In this document: in pieces, positions 13,079-23,849 of the stretch
Position numbering within the stretch: position 1 is the stretch's first letter
Layout: each line of letters starts with the position of its first letter
NCBI GenBank assembly: GCA_000151295.1
Contig: GG745339.1
Location: 226,601 to 257,468 of the forward strand
DNA: 30,868 nucleotides
Source of the DNA: Allomyces macrogynus ATCC 38327
Taxonomy: Eukaryota > Blastocladiomycota > Blastocladiomycetes > Blastocladiales > Blastocladiaceae
Direction of reading: 5' to 3'
Notes under the pieces: generated by a model
Databases searched by the model: none
The model's input: only the letters and a program-made list of their open reading frames with translations
Told to the model about the DNA's origin: nothing
Translations under genes and position numbers: made by a program

Positions 13079-14719
13079 TCAGCACCCGAGCGGCACGCCC
13101 ACACCGGCAATCCCACGCCGGTCCACGGCCGACGCCGGTCTGATGTTCCAGCTCGGCGCGGTCATGGCGGCGGCCCACGCGTTCGTCACGGCAGTCGCCG
13201 CCAGACTCTTTTCCGTGGCCGGGGCGGGTGCTTGCGACGGTGCTTGCATGACGTCGTTTTCCGGGACTGGCGGCACAGGCCACCTCTGAACGCGCAGCTC
13301 GTAGTTGCACTCGCCATTGTTATCCCACACGGTCGTCGTGCGCGTCAGCACGTCCGTGGCTGCGACATTCGCCAAATCCGCGTCCCAGGTATCCGGCTCG
13401 TCGTACGTGTACCGCACGCACAATTGCACGTTGGCCGCGCTCCGCGTCTCGACATCGTGCGAAACATCGACAACGAACCGGAACCGGTCCCACCCCGCAT
13501 CGTGCGCGCCAACATACTCGGCGTGCTGGTCCGAGAAGGTCGCCCACGCGTTTTTCGTCGCGCGAACCACCACATCTTTCGCGTATGCGACGTTGCGCAC
13601 GAGCACGGTGCCCACCAACCGTGCCGATTCGCGATCGCCGTCGATCCGCACCATCAGCCGCACCGATTCGACGGCGACGCGCGCCCACGGGACGGGTGCG
13701 ACGACGGGTGGCGCGGGCGCCGCCTGGTACTCGACCGTGCGCCGGCATCTGGCAGGCCCATTACCGCGCGGGGCGAGAATGGCCGCGGGCAAGGGGGCTG
13801 TCGGGATCGATGCGGGCCAGTTGGGCGCAGCAAGCGCGTACTGCGACCGCGGGGCCACGGGCTCGTCGGCGGCGGCCCACCGCGACGCGGCCACGTCGGC
13901 AGGACGCGCGTGACGCTGGAAGAACCGGACAGCGCCGAGGTGCGGCGGGAAGGTGACGCCGCGGCGCGGGCGTGGTGGGGTGGCGACGATCGGGGTCGGC
14001 GAGGTGATGGAGGGCGAGGTGATGGAGGGTGCGGGCGACGGCGACGACGCGGGTGAAGGGCTTGAGCTGAGCGGCAGCGGGATCCCAAGTGCCGGTTCAG
14101 GTGCGGGCGCGGGTGCGGGGATGTGCTGCGTGTCATCGGCGGGAGTGCCGCATGGACCGTGGGAGCTGGCACGATCGGTGTCGGCGCGTGCCAGATCGGA
14201 TGACTGTGGCTCGTGCTGCTTGACATTGGCCACATCCTCGATAACGTCCTTGCACTGCTGCTGCTTCGGCTCGGTACTGCTGCTCGTCATCGGCGCGCGC
14301 GCCGTCGTCGTCACCGGCCACAGTGCGGCCGCAGCCGCCATCATTTGAGCGGCACAACATGCGCTCGCCGCGTCCGAATCACTGCGCGTGCGCCGGTGCC
14401 CCCGCGCGACAAGCGGCTTGGCCGCAATCGTGGCCCCTGGCGTCTTGGCGTCATTGAGCTGCTGCTGCTTGGGCGTGCACGGCGGGTCGAGCAACCACGG
14501 CAGCCGGCATGGCGAAGTCGAACTTGACGGGGACGACGGGGACGATGCGTGACGGCGAAGCGCGCCGGGTGACCGCGACCGCGACCGGGAACGCGAACGG
14601 GACCGCGACGAGGAACGGAGGAGTAGGGATGCGACGGCGGGTGGAGCGCTGCGTGGGCGCAACGGCGCATCGAACCACGGCGCAGAGTGCGGCACCGGCG
14701 AGAGGACGGCGGCGGACAT
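13079..14719 (-). CDS. Glycogen-targeting PP1 regulatory subunit with CBM21 domain (Gac1/PPP1R3-like)
   Basis: Predicted scaffold that brings protein phosphatase 1 to glycogen, activating glycogen synthase (role of Gac1/PPP1R3 family). The single exon from ATG 14719 gives 546 residues; an upstream in-frame ATG at 14875 exists, but the segment before 14719 is not protein-like. The first 250 residues are low complexity (Ser/Pro/Ala, an RSRS run near residues 30-45). An RVxF-type PP1-docking motif, RRGVTF followed by GAVRFF, lies near 252-265, matching the family's arrangement. CBM21 spans about 348-480: LVGTVLVRNVAYAKDVVVR, WATF, RFRFVVDV, CVRYTY and the terminal WDNNGECNYEL. A 66-residue tail follows. 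No introns are visible, unlike most genes here. PP1 targeting is inferred from the motif pair; glycogen binding is inferred from CBM21. Confidence 0.87.
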   Translation of the reverse strand: MSAAVLSPVPHSAPWFDAPLRPRSAPPAVASLLLRSSSRSRSRSRSRSRSPGALRRHASSPSSPSSSTSPCRLPWLLDPPCTPKQQQLNDAKTPGATIAAKPLVARGHRRTRSDSDAASACCAAQMMAAAAALWPVTTTARAPMTSSSTEPKQQQCKDVIEDVANVKQHEPQSSDLARADTDRASSHGPCGTPADDTQHIPAPAPAPEPALGIPLPLSSSPSPASSPSPAPSITSPSITSPTPIVATPPRPRRGVTFPPHLGAVRFFQRHARPADVAASRWAAADEPVAPRSQYALAAPNWPASIPTAPLPAAILAPRGNGPARCRRTVEYQAAPAPPVVAPVPWARVAVESVRLMVRIDGDRESARLVGTVLVRNVAYAKDVVVRATKNAWATFSDQHAEYVGAHDAGWDRFRFVVDVSHDVETRSAANVQLCVRYTYDEPDTWDADLANVAATDVLTRTTTVWDNNGECNYELRVQRWPVPPVPENDVMQAPSQAPAPATEKSLAATAVTNAWAAAMTAPSWNIRPASAVDRRGIAGVGVPLGC

Positions 14720-15160
14720 GGTGACGATAGGGGGATGAGGGAAAGCGGGCCGCGTATCAAAGGGGTGCCGGTCGGGTTCACGGGTCGCGATGGAGCAAAG
14801 GGGGCCCGGATGGGAAGCAGGACGCCGTGGCGTGAGGCGAGGCAGAGCCTGGACGGGCGGGCGGTCGGCAGGCACGACGGATGCTGGTGCACGACGGATG
14901 GCGACACTGGACGGACCGAGCGCGCGCGGGGGAGCGACGCGCTTTTATCTTTTTTTAGGCGAGCCGGCTTGAGAACCGCGCGTGCGGGTCGCTGGCTTTG
15001 CGAGCCAACGCGTGTCCAGAAGCCCGTGCGCGCGACGTGCTGGTGCGCATCGAAATCAGCGAGATGCTGGTCCTGCTCATGGTTGCGTGCGCTCGTTTCC
15101 GCGCATCCGCCAAGGCATCGCACGACACGGCGCACGGCGCTCGGTGCGCACACCCGGCTG

Positions 15161-15187
15161 CCCTGCCTGCCCTGCCTGCCCTGCCTG
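15161..15187. repeat. 9-bp tandem repeat (CCCTGCCTG x3)
   Basis: Three exact adjacent copies of CCCTGCCTG, flanked by partial copies. Shortly downstream, GTCCGAC-T-GTCGGAC at 15204-15218 is a perfect 7-bp inverted repeat with a one-base spacer, with an extra GTCCGAC at 15195-15201. Confidence 0.85.
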
Positions 15188-16419
15188 CCTTTCTGTCCGA
15201 CTTGTCCGACTGTCGGACAACAAACGCGCCGAGACCCCAAGCCGCAGCGCGTCGCGGCCCCAGAACCATCGGCTCTGCACGCATGGCTCCCACTGGCGCG
15301 GTGGTTATTTTCGCAAGCACGCGCGCATTTCGTCGTGCTGGGGCCGTGGTCCTGGCGCGCCTTTGTGCGCGGCACGCGGCCCAGCGTCAGTGTCACCCAT
15401 TCGTGCGGAATGCTGGTGCAAGACGTGTCAGTCTGACACATCGTCGGGGTGGGTGTCGAGTGTCTCCTCTCCGTCTTCGTCTCCCTTCAGCTGCATTGCG
15501 CTTTGCTGCAAGTCACCATGTTTCGGCCTCGATCACCGTTCGCGAAAGAACAACAACGTCCATGACGATGACCGAGGACACACACGGCTGTCCGTCAGTC
15601 GGTTGGGCCTCTCGCGACCGACCAAACTACTTGGCTGCAGGAGCGTGCACCACCGACCGGCACGCCTCTCGTTTACCGCGCGCCGTGCACATGCAAGCGC
15701 GTGCTCGAGAGTTGTACGCGTGTGCCACATCGAAAGACAGGAGGCGAAGACAGGGGCATGGGAATGCGCGGCCCCAGAATCACTGAGCGCGCGCGTTGCG
15801 CGATGCACGGTAATGCAATCGCAGCGCGATAAACTGGGCCAACACGTGTTCACCAATGCTTCATTTCCGCCAACGTGCTCGAGCACGACCGTTCTGGCAG
15901 CAGAATCAGCAACAGGTAGGTTTGGGAGCATGTCGACACATCGTCATCTTTGTCCTCGCGCGCTCGCAGTTGCGTTGGACCAGCCGTGCGATCGCGACAG
16001 GTTGCTTTGCCAGAAGTGATCGCCAGTGATCGCGCGCCGGCGCGGTGAACGTGCGACGTTTGCGCGAGGTGACACAGAACTGGCGCGCGTGCTTCAAGCC
16101 AAAAAGCAGGCAAGCGAGGTGCGACAGCCGACACGCCGGACGACGGCGCGAGACACCTGCGAGATGCAGCGCGCATCGCACGTGCGAGTGACTTGGTGCG
16201 GCCCACCGCATGCCTTCGCCAAAGGAAGCTGTGTGGTTCCTCGCTGGTCGTCTCGTCTTTTTAGTTTGGGTTGTCCGCACGCCAGCTCCATACGCCGACA
16301 GCGACCACCGTCTTCCACGCTCCCGCTCCGTTCTCTCGCACTTTGCCCTTGTCAAGCTCATGCGATCGAACGACGCGGGCCCTGCACCGACCGCCAGGCC
16401 CGCTGCTGCACGCTGACCG

Positions 16420-16423
<4 letters not shown>

Positions 16424-16456
<33 letters not shown>
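16424..16456. repeat. CTG trinucleotide microsatellite (11 units)
   Basis: Eleven perfect CTG units, about 260 bp upstream of the Golgi membrane protein ATG, so it may lie in that gene's promoter or 5' leader. The units would read as poly-Gln (minus strand) or poly-Leu/Cys/Ala (plus strand) in overlapping chance frames. I see no gene there that would use them. Confidence 0.95.
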
Positions 16457-16458
<2 letters not shown>

Positions 16459-16716
16459 CTCGACTCCGCCTGACCGCGCACTGAACCGGACTGAACTGCG
16501 CCCTGCACGCTTGCACACGTCCCCGCACCTGTTTGTGCCTTCCACCGCGCACCGACGTGACGAAGCCGTTGGACAACCAATTCTACGACGACGAGAACGG
16601 CACCGACACCGTGTTTGCACCGACCTACGCAATCGTGATCCCGCCCGCGCGCCAGCCCGCCGACCGCACCCAATTTACACCAACCTCGCCGCAAATCTCC
16701 CCCAGCAGCGAGCACC

Positions 16717-18205
16717 ATGGTCGGCTCAAACTTGACCAAGTTGCGCAACCTGCTGCGCACGTCGCCCATCTCGCGCTACGCGCTCATTTCCTCGGCAGTT
16801 CAATTGGTCGTGCAGCTCGGGCTCGAGTCGGTGGTCGCAGTGCACCACATGGACGCCATGGACGGCATCAAGTCGACGCCGAAACTCGCGTCATGGTATA
16901 ACGTCGGCAAGGCCGTTGGCGTGTACCATTACATTTACATGGTGCGCAGCATTTTGTACTGGCGTCGCGAGCAGGAGCGCGATGATGGGCCTAACGCGTG
17001 GATTTCGCTAGATTGCGACGGTACTGCAATTCTACCTCACTTTCAACTCGGTCGTGAGCCAAAATTCGATTGATCTCGTCGCGCTCAACATTATCAACTT
17101 GGTACGGCAGCGACGCTCGATGTTCGCCCTCCGTTATCCGACTCTGACGCGCTCACGCAATTTCAGGGTCTTTTTGGCTACTCGATCATGCAATACGTGC
17201 AAACGCAGTCGCTCTTTGCCAACACGAACGACGACATGAAGCGCATCATGCCCGACGTACCACCGCTGTCCGTCTCGCTCGGCATGTTCCTGCCCGCCAT
17301 GGCCGCGTCGTTCCTATTCCTCGTCGGCACCGCGTGGCTCTCGTACCACTTGCACCGCGAGTACGGATGGGCCATTTACAAGCGCATCGGCGCCGATATC
17401 GGGCTGCGTCGGCAAATGATGCACTATTTCTTCCTCATGATGCTGTACGTGACGTCGCGCGTGGGTTCCCCTCGCCTTGCGAGTCTCGATACTGACGAGG
17501 GAGTGGTGCGGATTGCAGGCTCAAGATTGGCGTCTTTTTCTACGCCACGTTCTCGCTGCAGTTCCTCGTGATCGGCATCCAGCTCACGACGGGCGACACG
17601 GTCGGAATCGCCGTCCACTTGGCCGTTTCGGTCGTCATGATCTTTGTACTCGTGATCTTGTGTACACGCGGCACCCGCACCGAGTCGTCGGGGCTCATGT
17701 ACGCGTTCATGGTCGGTACCATCGGATGCATCGGGTACCTCGCGTACAAGCTCTACCAGTGCAGCACCGAGTACGTTTCGCACTTTGCTCCCGTCCGTTT
17801 CCCACCCATCTAACCCCGTTCTTCCTCCATAGACTCCGGTTCGCTGCCGTCAAGCGATCTATGACCTTCTCTATTGTCCTGTGCCTGCTCGTCGCCGTCG
17901 TCACGCTCGTCAACTCGTGGCTCTGTTTCCGGTCGTTCGGCACGGGTCTGATCCACTACATTGGCCCGAACCGGCACCAGACGGCCGCGAATGCCGCACA
18001 GAGGCTCGAGTCGCGTTTCAGTCTTGACGGAATGACCGAACCGCGCACGCCGAATGCCGCACACGATCCGTTCTTGTTGCAGCAGATTGCGCCCACGTCG
18101 AAACCGGCACCGTCTCCGGGAGCGGGCGGGTTCGCACCACTCGCAGTGCCCCAAGGGGTCGGGTCGGCGCCGGCGTCGCCGAGCGGACCGGCGAGGGGGT
18201 ACTAG
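16717..18205 (+). CDS. UPF0658-type Golgi multi-pass membrane protein
   Basis: Fungal polytopic membrane protein of the UPF0658 family, placed at the Golgi in fission yeast; molecular function unknown. Exons 16717-16941, 17012-17101, 17167-17444, 17519-17770 and 17833-18205 give 405 residues, a typical length. The four introns are 62-74 bp; two contain a CTAAC branch-like motif (near 16991 and 17811). About seven hydrophobic segments are seen: ALISSAVQLVVQLGLESVV, YHYIYM|IATVLQFYLTF, ALNIINLGLFGYSIMQYV, SLGMFLPAMAASFLFLVG, MMLLKIGVFFYATFSLQF, AVHLAVSVVMIFVLVIL and FSIVLCLLVAVVTLVNSWL. The family-like FRSFGTGL follows the last helix. A cytosolic-looking Pro/Ala/Ser tail of about 80 residues ends the protein. 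Family assignment rests on the segment order and the final helix with its FGxGL motif. Confidence 0.78.
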
Positions 18206-18621
18206 TGGGTGCAATTGTGATTTTGTTGACTTCTTTGAGTGTCGAGCGGCGTGGTTTTGGTTGTTGCGTGTCTGTTCGTTTTGCTCATCAACCACCCCTG
18301 TACCAAAGCAATTTGTTCGTTTTGTCGTGTTGAAACATGTGAACCGTTTGCCAGGACTCATCGGCTGTGGACGCGAGATTCGTCGGCGGCACGCACGCGG
18401 GAACCTGTGGATTGATGACCACGTATGGACTGACGACCAAGTGGACCGACAATTGAGTCGTGCAAAGAGGGGAAGACCAGGTGGAGAGAATCAAGCGCTA
18501 TGTTCTCTTCAAGGTCTGGAAATGTCGATCCTGGTCTCGACCAAGGTAGAGCGGGTAAGGGCCATCTGCCTCAGACACCGTTCGAGAAGAGAGTCCCGAC
18601 CCGTTACCTCACCGCCCGTGT
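18206..18621. terminator. Convergent 3' spacer
   Basis: About 415 bp between convergent stop codons of the Golgi membrane protein and the SCI1-like gene. It is richer in T and A than the surrounding coding DNA (for example 18219-18320), as expected for 3' ends, but no canonical AATAAA was found. No gene is seen in it. Confidence 0.35.
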
Positions 18622-19757
18622 TTAGGCCGGCTTGAACTTGGCCGCGAGCTGATGGAACATGGCCATCGCCGCGTCCTCCTTGGCGCGCATCGCCGCCAAC
18701 CGGTCGTCAACTGGCTCGGCCGTCTCGCGCCGCGCGGCCGCACGCCGTTCCGCGGCCGCATCGCGACGTCGTTTCCTACGCAACCCACATCGTTCGTCAG
18801 TCCCACCCTTCTCCACCCCTCCCACATCTCAAACCAACAACGTACGCGGCCTCAAACTCCTCCTTCCCACCACCACCCAACGCCACATGTTCCGGCACCT
18901 CGGCCGTCCAATCACTGCGCGCCTCGGCGCGTGAACGGTGGAAGTCGGTTGTGGCGCGCCGTTTCTCAAGCATCGCTTCACGCGCGGTCGATGGTGGTGG
19001 AGCCAGTTCAGCGGCACGGTCAGCAGCGTCGCGACGCGCAGTGCGCCGTTCGGCACGCCGGTGCGCAGCGGCAAGGTCGCGGTCGTTGTCAATGTCGGCA
19101 GGGTCGCGATCGCGGTCACGGTCACGAGGGTAAGGCCGATCGCGGTCACGGTCACGGTCACGGCTGGGACCGACTGGCCGTGCTGGTGGAGGAGCGGAAC
19201 CAGATCCGGCTTTCGAGACGGCGCGCGCCGTCGACGCGATCCGGTCCTGCTCATCGTCAGGCTGTCGGGCATGCACGGAAACGATCAGCCAATGCACGAG
19301 GCGCGCGATCAATCAAACGCGCGTCGGTACCAGATTCGAGACAAACGCCCACTGGTACCGCGTCGTCTCGGCGCCGGCCAGCGCGACTGTGCCGCGGTAG
19401 TATTCGGGATCGAGCTCCCCCTTGTTCCAGCGGCGCACAAACTTGCGGAAGACACGCCGCGCGTCACTCGACGAGAGCTCGTCGAGGTACTGGCCGCGGT
19501 CCTAGCGGGCGGGGACGGGCGGGCTGCGCCGGCCCGCGGTAACAGGTCAGCCGCGGGCGTGCCGGGAGAGAGCGGGTGGAGAGCGTGGAACGCACGTCGC
19601 GCAGCCATTTTCGGAACTCGGTGGCCTTGCGGTAGTAGTCGTCCTCGGTGATTGGGTCGATTGACGGTGTGGCCCGGTCGCGGTCGCGGTCGTAGTCCCG
19701 GTCGCGGTCATGGCCGCGCATGGAATGCGCCGAGCGGCGGTGCGATGAGCTCGACAT
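18622..19757 (-). CDS. SCI1-like (style cell-cycle inhibitor 1 family) RD-rich protein
   Basis: Small charged protein resembling the conserved eukaryotic family named for plant style cell-cycle inhibitor 1, probably nuclear; biochemical role not established. Exons 19757-19596, 19501-19331, 19261-18846 and 18775-18622 join to 300 residues. The N-terminal block ITEDDYYRKATEFRKWL then, across the splice, RGQYLDELSSSDARRVFRKFV and RRWNKGELDPEYYRG is the family core (about 36-95). A run of Arg-Asp dipeptides (about residues 140-170) follows, encoded by CGGTCA-type DNA repeats. The second conserved block has AREAMLEKRRATTDFHR, VPEHVALGGGGKEEFEAA and KRRRDAAAERR, matching the family's GG-D/E-F and basic helix. 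Introns are 94, 69 and 70 bp. The gene is divergent from transportin (473 bp spacer). Confidence 0.75.
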
Positions 19758-20230
19758 ATTGGGGTGAAGTCGTCGTCATCAAGTTGTCAACGTCGCAGTC
19801 AGTTGCAGAGCGAAGAGGGACAGTGAAATGCAGTGCAAATGTCCGCATCGGTGCTTCATTTGACGGGAAATGAGTGCATAAGGTGCTCGATGGTCCCTGC
19901 CGAAGATCACGTGGGAAAGTCGCCACATGTGTAAGTGGTTTACGACGTTTTTTCTCGTTTGTTCCGTTCCCCTCCACCTCCGCACACCTGCTCCACACTT
20001 GGACACGCCTGCAAAGGGCGGTCGACGGGCGACGCGCTCCGCCGACGCGACCGACGCCAACGCCAACACCGAAATATAAACGACGATCCCGCTCCTCCAC
20101 GCCGCCGATTCGCGGCCACGACCAAGCGCAACCCTTCTGCACGCTGCACGCCCATTTGTCCACCTGCCAGACACGACCGATCACCACGACTTCGCCGCAC
20201 GCGCCGCGTTCAGTACGACGGCGGGCAAGC
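19758..20230. promoter_or_regulatory. Divergent spacer between SCI1-like gene and transportin
   Basis: A 473-bp spacer between divergent ATGs, probably a bidirectional promoter. An A/T-rich AAATATAAAC at about 20071-20080 is the best TATA-like candidate for the transportin gene, some 150 bp before its ATG. An open frame continues upstream of the transportin ATG to 19874, but its sequence does not resemble the family and it is probably leader. Confidence 0.35.
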
Positions 20231-23200
20231 ATGGACATCGACACCGTGCACCCTAATGCCGGCCCGGCCGCTGCCACAGCACCGTTGATGCCGGCCACAA
20301 CGACCGCGTGGGCGCCGCACCCGCAGGGGCTCGCGCAGCTCGCCGACCTGCTCCACGCCGGCGCGACCTCCACCGACAATGCCGTGCAGCGCCGCGTCCA
20401 CGCCGACCTGCAACACCTCGCCACGACCATTCCCGATTTCCCTTGCTATCTCGCCTACCTGCTCTCGCCCAGCTCCAGCGAGGCCACGACCCTGCGCTGT
20501 ACCGCCGGGTACGCGCTCAAGGCCTATCTGCTGGTCCGCGCACACACCATGCACCCGGCTTTACTGGCCGACGTACAGGCGCGCGTTCTCGCGACCCTCG
20601 ACGACACGGACCCGGCCGTGACCAATGTCGCTGGTACCCTGATCGCGCTCCTTGTCTCGCGCGCCAAAGTGGAGCGGTGGCCCGCGGCCCTCGCGCGACT
20701 CGTCGACCTCCTCGCGGACCCAACGCACGCGGCATTCCTCCCCGCGCTCAAGGCCGTCGACAAAGTCTGCGAAGACGATGCCGACGACCTTCTCCATTCA
20801 CCCCTACGCCCACTCGTCGCGCTCCTCCCCCGTCTCGTCACCCTCGTGGCCCACCCGGACCCGCCCGTCGTGGCCACCACGGCGATCCACGCCGTGACCG
20901 AACTCCTGCACGCGCACACGCCCGACGTTGACTCCTGTATCCCCACCTTTGTCCCGCTCGTCTTGACGCGCGCCATGGACCCACACCCGGCGCTTCGCCG
21001 CGCGGTCTGCGCGTGTATCGTGAAACTGCTCGAGTTCCGCGCCGACGCGCTCGCGCCCGTGATCCACGATGTCGTGCAGTACATGCTCTTATGTTCGCGC
21101 GACAACGACGACGCGCTCGCGCTCGAAGCGTGCGAGTGCTGGATTGTGCTTGCGGAACACGCGCCGTCGCATCCGCTCCTGGCCACGGCATTGCCGGTGC
21201 TTGTGCCGGTTTTGCTCGATCGGATGGTGTATTCCGAAGACGAGTTGATTGAACTCGGTGGGGACGCGAATGACGCGCACGTGCCGGACCGCGACCAGGA
21301 TATTAATCCGCGCCAGCACCGGCGCCGGCGGACGCATGAGACGGGTGGAGCGGGAGGGGGAACGACGCCGCGCGCCGCGCATGCGAAGTTGGATGTGCCC
21401 GTGGAAGGGACGGGCGCGGGGATGAGCCGTGATGCGGATGATGAGGATTCGGGCATGGAGCCGCCGCCACCGTTGATTGGACCGAATGGCGAAGTGATTG
21501 GTGAGGATCATGCCGGGGACTTGGATAGTGATGTCGAGGACGAAGAGGGCGAGAGTGACGAGGAAGATGACGACGAGGACAGCGACGAGGATGACGAGTC
21601 GGACGATGATGACGACGACGACGATGCCGTTACGCAGTGGAATTTGCGCAAGTGTGCGGCGGCAGCGCTCGATATGCTGGCCAATACGTTCAAGGCGCCC
21701 GTCGCCAATACGTTGTTGCCGCTTCTCCAGGACCGGCTGACCAGTCCCGACTGGAAAGTGCGCGAAGCCGGGATTTTGGCGTTGGGTGCGATTGCGGATG
21801 GGTGTCTGGAGTCGATCACGGTGCATTTGTCCGTTTTGGTGCCGTACTTGCTCGCGTCGCTCAATGATCACGTTCGTTACTGCGCTCCCTCGTTTTTCCA
21901 CGACCGCGAAGACTTGCTCTCACCACCATTGTTCATCATAGGCGCTCGTCAGGAGCATTGCCAGCTGGACACTCAGCCGGTACGCCAACTGGGTCATTTA
22001 TGACGCGCCCAACGCGCCGGACCTGCTTGCGCGCGTCGTGCACGAGCTCACGCGCAACCTGACGCACGCCAACAAAAAAGTGCAAGAAGTGACCTGCTCT
22101 ACGCTCGCCACGTTCGAGGAAGCCGCGGGTGATAATATCGTGCCGTACCTCGGCACAATCTTGCCAACACTCGTGCAGTGCTTCCACGTCTACCAGCAGC
22201 GCAACTTGCTCGTTCTCTATGACTGTATCGGCACGCTTGCCGAAGTCACGGGTTCCGCACTCGGCCAACCGGCGTGCGTGCAACTGCTCTTGCCAGCGCT
22301 CATGCACAAGTGGCACACGTTGCGCGACGACGACAAGGACCTGTTGCCGCTGTTCGAGTGCCTGGCGTCGGTCGTGATCCCGCTTGGGCCAGGGTTTGAG
22401 GCGCACGCACACCAAGTGTTTGAGCGGTGCCTGCGGATTATTCAGGCGACCTACCAGAGTCTCACCGAGTACCAGCAAGGGCGGCTCCCAGACGAACCTG
22501 ACCGCGATTTCTATATCGTGTCGCTGGATCTGATGTCGGGCGTTGTGCAGAGTCGCGGGACCGCGGCCGAGGAACTCGTAAGTCGGTACCAGAACCAGGT
22601 GCTGACGGTGCTCAACATCACGCTCAACGTATGTTGTTGCCTTTGCAATTCTGCTCCACGGTGCGAGGGCATGAACTCACTTCGTTCGACCCACTGTACT
22701 AGGACCCGGCACCGACCGTCAAGCAATCCGCCATGGGCCTCTTCGGGGACCTCGTCGTGCACGCCTATGCCGTTGTGCAACCCTACGCCCCAACGCTCCT
22801 GCACCACACCGTGTCCTACATCCAGCACTACGACGAACCGGCCTGGCTACGACTCTGCAACAACGCCGTTTGGGTCATTGGCGAACTCACCGACAAGCTC
22901 GCCGCCCCCGCATTCGCCGACGCCGCAGGCGTTCTTTCCGCACGTCTCCTACCTCTCTTTGTCCCACATGGTCGGGACCACCACGCGCGCGCGCCTCCCG
23001 CGATGCTCGTTGAAAACTGCGCCCTCACCTTGGGCCGGCTGGGCAACGTCGCGCCGACCGTCCTCGCGGCCGACCTGGACGTCTTTGCCGCGCCGTGGTG
23101 CGCACATATGGCGAGACTACGCGCATCGCCTGAAAAGGACGCAGCCGTGCGTGGATTCTTGGAGGTGGTGCGTGTGAACCCGCGCGCGATCGTGCCGATT

Positions 23201-23374
23201 TTGCCAAGGTTTGTGGAAACGTTGGCCGCGTGTGCGGGGGATCATGTGGATGAGGTGTTTCGGGGAGTGCTGGCCGCGTTTCGCGCGCATGTCGGGGAGG
23301 AAGTGTGGGCCGCGACGATGCGCGAGGTCGCGCCGCAGGCGGCGGCGGTCGTGCAGGCGAGGCGGTTGGTGTAG
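20231..23374 (+). CDS. Transportin (importin beta-2 / Kap104 family)
   Basis: Nuclear import receptor for PY-NLS cargo such as hnRNP-type RNA-binding proteins; built of HEAT repeats and regulated by Ran-GTP (family knowledge). Exons 20231-21871, 21942-22628 and 22703-23374 give 999 residues, longer than human TNPO1 (about 890-898) and Kap104 (918). HEAT helices run throughout. The long acidic loop (about residues 415-468) ends in an Asp/Glu run before AVTQWNLRKCAAAALDML, the position of the transportin H8 loop. Other family blocks are LASLNDH|ALVRSIASWTLSRYANW across the first intron, VQEVTCSTLATFEEAA, DFYIVSLDLMSGVVQ and ENCALTLGRLG. Introns of 70 and 74 bp are phase 0. The extra length lies mainly in the loop and scattered insertions. 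Confidence 0.93.
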
Positions 23375-23849
23375 ATAGAGTATGGGAGTGTGGAGTGCGC
23401 GTCGAGGAGGGGGAGGGGAGGAAGGAGGGGAGGACGCGAGAGGGGTTTATGAGGATTGCATTGCAGTGGCAATGCGGGTTTGATCGCGTCGTTGTCATCT
23501 GCGGTTGTTGGCGGAGGAGATGTGCGATGCTGGCGATTGTGGCTCTTGGTCGTGAAACATCAAATGGGCCATTGGCACGTGACCGTGAAAGACGCCTGTG
23601 GATGGCCCAAAGCTCGCCGTTTCCGCGACTATTACCCATTTACCACCACGCACCACGACCCGCCGCAATGTCCCACGCCCGCACTTGGCCTCGCCCGGCA
23701 CGGCCAGGCACGCGACTGCCCGCACCCGATTCGAACACCCACGAGTCGCCCGACTTCCACGCTCACCGCTCGCCTGCTTGACCGGCAGCAACCCTTCGAC
23801 GGATCACGGTCCGACGCACGGCTGTCCTTGTGCCCGAACGACTGCCGCC
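23375..23849. other. Spacer between transportin and VAP
   Basis: About 475 bp between tandem plus-strand genes, carrying the transportin 3' end and the VAP promoter. A G/A-rich tract sits at 23395-23445. No gene or RNA is recognised. A GATTCGAAC-like string at about 23729 resembles an RNA polymerase III B box by chance but has no tRNA fold around it. Confidence 0.35.

Larger units (their letters stand above)
14720..16716. other. Long gene-poor spacer between divergent genes
   Basis: About 2 kb between the PP1-targeting gene (minus) and the Golgi membrane protein gene (plus). Open frames of up to 366 codons exist on both strands but have Arg/Ala/His-biased compositions typical of chance frames in GC-rich DNA; none shows a domain, signal peptide or splice-consistent extension. 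The spacer holds a 9-bp tandem repeat and a CTG microsatellite, listed separately. A lineage-specific gene or non-coding RNA cannot be excluded. Confidence 0.4.

Noticed and set aside
14982..16019. 345-codon plus-strand frame and an overlapping 366-codon minus-strand frame (14341-15441)
   Set aside because: Compositions are Arg/Ala/Cys/His-skewed, no domain is visible, and the minus frame crosses the start of the real PP1-targeting gene.
16424..16456. CTG run as a coding poly-Gln tract
   Set aside because: No supported gene covers it on either strand; it lies upstream of the Golgi protein start.
20524..21456. 310-codon minus-strand frame rich in Ser/Arg
   Set aside because: Antisense to transportin HEAT repeats and acidic loop; Ser runs are the complement of Asp/Glu codons.
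23725..23745. Possible tRNA B box
   Set aside because: No A box, acceptor stem or cloverleaf could be built around it. No tRNA, rRNA or CRISPR array is visible in the window.
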